Assembly: GCF_030519355.1 (NCBI RefSeq)
Contig: NZ_JAUMKC010000010.1
Coordinates: 124,001 to 188,000, forward strand
Direction: 5' to 3'
Source of the DNA: Mucilaginibacter sp. L3T2-6
Lineage (GTDB): Bacteria > Bacteroidota > Bacteroidia > Sphingobacteriales > Sphingobacteriaceae
Length of the DNA stretch: 64,000 nt
Shown here: positions 61,300 through 64,000 of the stretch, one piece after another
Position numbering within the stretch: position 1 is the stretch's first letter
Layout: every line of letters begins with the position of its first letter
Notes under the pieces: generated by a model
Seen by the model: only the letters and a program-made list of their open reading frames with translations
Told to the model about the DNA's origin: nothing
Database searches by the model: none
Translations under genes and position numbers: made by a program

Positions 61300-62496
61300 C
61301 TATTGAAGTAACGTTTTTGGATGAAAATGTCTCCAGGAGCGCAAATATTCCTGGTAAGCTTGTATTTTATCCATTTTAGCGCCCTTAACTGGCCCTGCAA
61401 CACATAGGCCGTTCCAGTTCCACGTTGACCCGGTTTCCCGGTCAATAAGTATACCCTCGTTACTAACGTTCAAGTGAAGTTCTTTTCCGTTTATAACTCT
61501 TTTATAGGCATGAAAGCTAAGGCTGTCGCTTTCCAGACCAACCATCAGTGGCATATTACCAACATTGTCATTAACTACTTTAGCTTTTACAAGCGGTCGC
61601 CAGTTGTATGCCTTCGCCTGGCCATTTACAATTACTCCTACGACCCAACTCTTCTGTATTATTGTATCTTTATTTTTTATCATGCTGTCGCGGTCGATGG
61701 ATTGTATGCGGTCATAGTTTTTAAGGTCGGTGTAATCTGCGGTGAAATGTTGGTCTGGCTGTAATATTAACGAACCTGGATATTTAGTCAACCACGATAC
61801 CAGGGTCGATTGCTCATAATATAATTCCTTTAAATGCTTTCCCTTTAATGGCCCAACGGCAGCAGCGCCGGTAGCCTGATACCACCAGGTTTTAGTATCG
61901 GAATCCTCAATAATGGCATTGTAGTGTCTCGCCCCTACCAAACGGAATAGCTGCTTTCTGCCATTAACAACGGGACTATAAACCCGCCCGGTGCGGCACA
62001 TGGTACAATAGGTAACCAGAACCGGTTCGCCACCAACGTTATCCTGTACCTTATGATGATAGCCCAGATAAACCAGCGGATAGGCTTTTGCAACCCCATT
62101 ATTTACCACGCCCAATATCACCATGCTCTCGGGCACGTGGTTGTTTATGGCGTTAGCAAATACCACAGCTTTTGGCTCTTCAAACATTGTTTCCGCCTTA
62201 TACTTTACGTCGGTTAAATAAAAGCTGCCCAAAAATAAAATCATTGCCGCAAGTTTCATCAGCTTAGATTTGGTTGAATTATCGCGAAAATATCTGATAA
62301 TAAAATACAATATCATAACCGAGCCGGTCAGCCGCAATGGCGTAAGAACTTTTTCAAGATAATAGGATACGGTTATGGCGTTTAAATCCTGACTGCCGGG
62401 AAAAGGCATCAGCAGGTAAGCATGTACCAGGCCCGGAATAAGTAACAGACAGAAGCCGGTCCAAAAAATCCAGGCATTACCTTGCGCTTTGTTCAT
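61300..62496 (-). CDS. DUF3179 membrane protein
   Basis: A 398-residue protein with three N-terminal membrane helices (about residues 8-30, 53-69 and 82-98), then a ~290-residue DUF3179 domain. Typical segments: 'VNNGVAKAYPLVYLGYHHKVQDNVGGEPVLVTYCTMCRTGRVY' with the family's CxxC motif near residue 160, 'STLVSWLTKYPGSLIL' and 'DRETGSTWNWNGLCVAGPVKG'. The function of the family is unknown; CxxC could bind metal or be redox-active. It lies 48 bases after the chitinase gene on the same strand. Confidence 0.85.
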   Translation of the reverse strand: MNKAQGNAWIFWTGFCLLLIPGLVHAYLLMPFPGSQDLNAITVSYYLEKVLTPLRLTGSVMILYFIIRYFRDNSTKSKLMKLAAMILFLGSFYLTDVKYKAETMFEEPKAVVFANAINNHVPESMVILGVVNNGVAKAYPLVYLGYHHKVQDNVGGEPVLVTYCTMCRTGRVYSPVVNGRKQLFRLVGARHYNAIIEDSDTKTWWYQATGAAAVGPLKGKHLKELYYEQSTLVSWLTKYPGSLILQPDQHFTADYTDLKNYDRIQSIDRDSMIKNKDTIIQKSWVVGVIVNGQAKAYNWRPLVKAKVVNDNVGNMPLMVGLESDSLSFHAYKRVINGKELHLNVSNEGILIDRETGSTWNWNGLCVAGPVKGAKMDKIQAYQEYLRSWRHFHPKTLLQ

Positions 62497-62543
62497 GGGG
62501 TATCAATGGTTATAATCAGAGCCTCAAGATAAAAAAATACTTT

Positions 62544-63539
62544 TCAATATTTATCATGAATGTTTATTGTGTTATTTATCGTATTTAACAGCGACTTATC
62601 GCCTTCGGCATCGCCCAGTAATTGCCAAACCATTACGCCGCCGGCTTTCTGCAATGCCAGCTCAGTTTTATTTTTTATGGTTTCCCTACCATTATAATGG
62701 ATTTTTCCGCCCCCGGTTACCGTAATAATATCTGCATTTTCGGCGCCGGAATACCGGGCGACCAAATTCTTAAAGCTTATTTCAGCAGGCGCTCCCGGCC
62801 CGAAACCATAGCCATAAAAAGGTAAGCCAAGGTTCAGTTTCTGAGGGGCAATCCGGCGGGTATTTATCCAATAATCCAAATCAGCAACTGCCATATCATA
62901 CGGTGCATGAGGGCCTTCATCGGCAGGTCGCCATGGCCCCGTCTTATCGTACGACATAATATTGATAAAATCATAAGCCGCCAGCGCTTTATCAGTATAT
63001 TTTAATTTGTAGGCACTAGCTACCGCCGAAGTGAGCAATTTTCCCTTAGATTTTAGGGCCGCCGACAGGCCGGTTACAAATGCCTCGTAATTGGTATCGA
63101 TCCGGTCACCTTCCAGGTCCACATCTATGCCGTCCAGGTTATAATCAACCGATAGTTTAGTAAGATTATCGATCAATTTCACTCTCAACGAGTCCATCAT
63201 CAATTTAGAATAATATGCAGGGGCCGAACCGCCACCGATAGATATCAGGACTTTTGTGTGTTTGTCGTGGGCCGCAGTAACTGTCTGGCTCAAATGTGCC
63301 GGGATAGTAAAATCTGCTGCGGAATCAGGGTTGACAAAAGCTATGTTGAGATAATTGACTCTTCCGAAATCGAAATTTAATACATCATTTTTCTGCATTC
63401 CGAAAACCGGCAGGTAACCAATAACGCGGAAGCTCTTCCCGGCTTTTTCATATCGGGTTGACTGCCCCGCTGCGTTTTCGGCAGCCAAAATCATCGTGAT
63501 TAGCGAGACCTTTGCAAAAATTTTAAAAACGCCCTTCAT
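62544..63539 (-). CDS. Glycoside hydrolase family 18 (chitinase-like)
   Basis: A 331-residue exported enzyme: signal peptide to about residue 25 (AENAAGQ), then a GH18 barrel. The catalytic DxxDxDxE motif is 'LDGIDVDLEGD' near residue 137, whose Glu is the acid; 'FINIMSYDKTGPW' and 'GVMVWQLLGDAEGDKSLL' are other conserved pieces. It hydrolyses beta-1,4-GlcNAc polymers such as chitin or possibly related N-glycans. No carbohydrate-binding module is present. Upstream, a CAATATA/TATATTG inverted repeat lies in the probable promoter. Confidence 0.92.
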   Translation of the reverse strand: MKGVFKIFAKVSLITMILAAENAAGQSTRYEKAGKSFRVIGYLPVFGMQKNDVLNFDFGRVNYLNIAFVNPDSAADFTIPAHLSQTVTAAHDKHTKVLISIGGGSAPAYYSKLMMDSLRVKLIDNLTKLSVDYNLDGIDVDLEGDRIDTNYEAFVTGLSAALKSKGKLLTSAVASAYKLKYTDKALAAYDFINIMSYDKTGPWRPADEGPHAPYDMAVADLDYWINTRRIAPQKLNLGLPFYGYGFGPGAPAEISFKNLVARYSGAENADIITVTGGGKIHYNGRETIKNKTELALQKAGGVMVWQLLGDAEGDKSLLNTINNTINIHDKY

Positions 63540-63562
63540 AATATTTTTAAAGTTTCCTGCCG

Positions 63563-63581
63563 CAATATACAGGCTATATTG
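63563..63581 (-). promoter_or_regulatory. Inverted repeat in the GH18 promoter region
   Basis: CAATATA (63563-63569) and TATATTG (63575-63581) form a 7-bp inverted repeat with a 5-base centre, 24 bases before the GH18 ATG. Its nearer half, read on the - strand, gives TATATTGC, close to a -7 box, so a bound regulator could block the promoter. Confidence 0.4.
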
Positions 63582-63740
63582 TTTAATTTATTTTTTGCCA
63601 CATTATCACAACTCTTTTATAGCGTCTCCCGTTTAAGTAGATAATTTACCTTAAATGACTTTTAAGCAGTGATTGAGACTTGCCAGGTACACAGTGACCG
63701 CCGGTTATTTTGCTGATCATATTTTAACAATCTATACTTG

Positions 63741-64000
63741 ATGATAACCCAAACACTTAAAAACACAAAAGGAACTCTTAGCGTGCTTGCACAGCGCAAC
63801 AAGGAATTGCAAAACTCTCTTGAAGAACTTGAACGGGTAAATAAAAACTACTTACGTATTATGCGGGTAATGGCTCACGATTTACGAAACCCGCTGTCTG
63901 GCATGACCGGCCTTGCCAGTATGCTGATGGTTGAGGATGAATTTTCTGAAGACAGTAAACATATGTTAAAGCTCATAGAAACCACAGGTCTGCACTCTAT
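63741..64000 (+). CDS. Sensor histidine kinase, 3' end outside window
   Basis: The frame from the ATG at 63741 is open to the window end. It starts with a short coiled-coil region (residues 8-36: LKNTKGTLSVLAQRNKELQN and on), then the H-box 'MRVMAHDLRNPLSG' with the phospho-acceptor His46, the HisKA dimerisation domain. No membrane segment lies before the H-box, so it appears to be a cytoplasmic kinase or a piece of a hybrid with sensory domains elsewhere. Divergent from the GH18 gene. The ATP-binding domain lies beyond the window. Confidence 0.85.
   Translation, partial: MITQTLKNTKGTLSVLAQRNKELQNSLEELERVNKNYLRIMRVMAHDLRNPLSGMTGLASMLMVEDEFSEDSKHMLKLIETTGLHS

Overview
The window looks like a chromosomal segment of a Sphingobacteriaceae bacterium (phylum Bacteroidota), most like Mucilaginibacter or Pedobacter. 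This placement rests on content: a gliding-motility/T9SS type B C-terminal domain, SusC/SusD-family remnants, DUF1080 and Gfo/Idh/MocA proteins with Tat-like leaders, a DUF4838 protein, an MG2/TonB-plug protein, Bacteroidota-type promoter boxes (TAnnTTTG with an upstream TTTG) and few Shine-Dalgarno sequences. No rRNA, tRNA, CRISPR array, insertion sequence or phage gene was recognised. No composition statistics were computed.

Layout. 1-6155 (mostly +): the end of a GNAT acetyltransferase, aspartokinase, a large secreted MG2/TonB-plug protein, a VOC protein and an AurF-like diiron oxygenase. 6199-9658 (-): a minimal ethanolamine module (permease, EutB, EutC). 9859-12542: two tandem paralogous small proteins of unknown function, a TIM-barrel sugar isomerase-like protein and a lipoprotein nuclease. 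12555-17968 (-): RidA, a D-threonine aldolase/D-serine dehydratase-like enzyme, an M19 dipeptidase and a GH63-like glucosidase. 18058-21703 (-): a PAP2/vanadium-haloperoxidase-type lipoprotein between two outer-membrane barrel proteins, ended by a clear terminator. 22783-25111 (+): cytochrome bd oxidase (cydAB) behind a perfect 14-bp palindrome. 25201-31588: DUF1080, Gfo/Idh/MocA, a serine hydrolase, a hairpin-rich non-coding stretch of about 0.7 kb, kduI and an exported YhcH-family protein. 31697-38981: a run of small housekeeping or accessory proteins (MATE, DoxX, DinB, lipocalin-like, VOC, SRPBCC, YitT, PEP mutase-like). 39077-41107 (-): a GH30 glycosidase beside a decayed SusC/SusD pair. 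41560-46890 (+): a 1776-residue Ig/PKD-repeat T9SS type B protein. 46935-60909 (-): a complete-looking Wzx/Wzy capsule/exopolysaccharide operon. 61300-63539 (-): a DUF3179 membrane protein and a GH18 chitinase. 63741 to the end (+): the start of a histidine kinase.

How the parts work together. The capsule cluster starts at a good Bacteroidota promoter and runs Wza, Wzc-type tyrosine kinase, nucleotide-sugar dehydrogenase, Wzx, Wzy, DUF4838, WecB, GT4, PglC-like, PglD-like and PglE-like. This implies an undecaprenyl-phosphate-linked repeat unit with an acetamido sugar at its base and a uronic-acid-type sugar; the 4,6-dehydratase that the Pgl-like genes need is not in the window. The catabolic genes (GH30, GH63, GH18, KduI, DUF1080 with Gfo/Idh, ethanolamine lyase) fit a scavenger of plant, fungal or microbial polymers.

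The most noteworthy observations are the decayed polysaccharide-utilisation locus, the barrel-haloperoxidase-barrel operon with its internally duplicated enzyme, the candidate D-amino-acid module, the cyd palindrome, a tandem 15-bp motif shared by two unrelated promoter regions, and the hairpin-rich non-coding block at 29340-29760.
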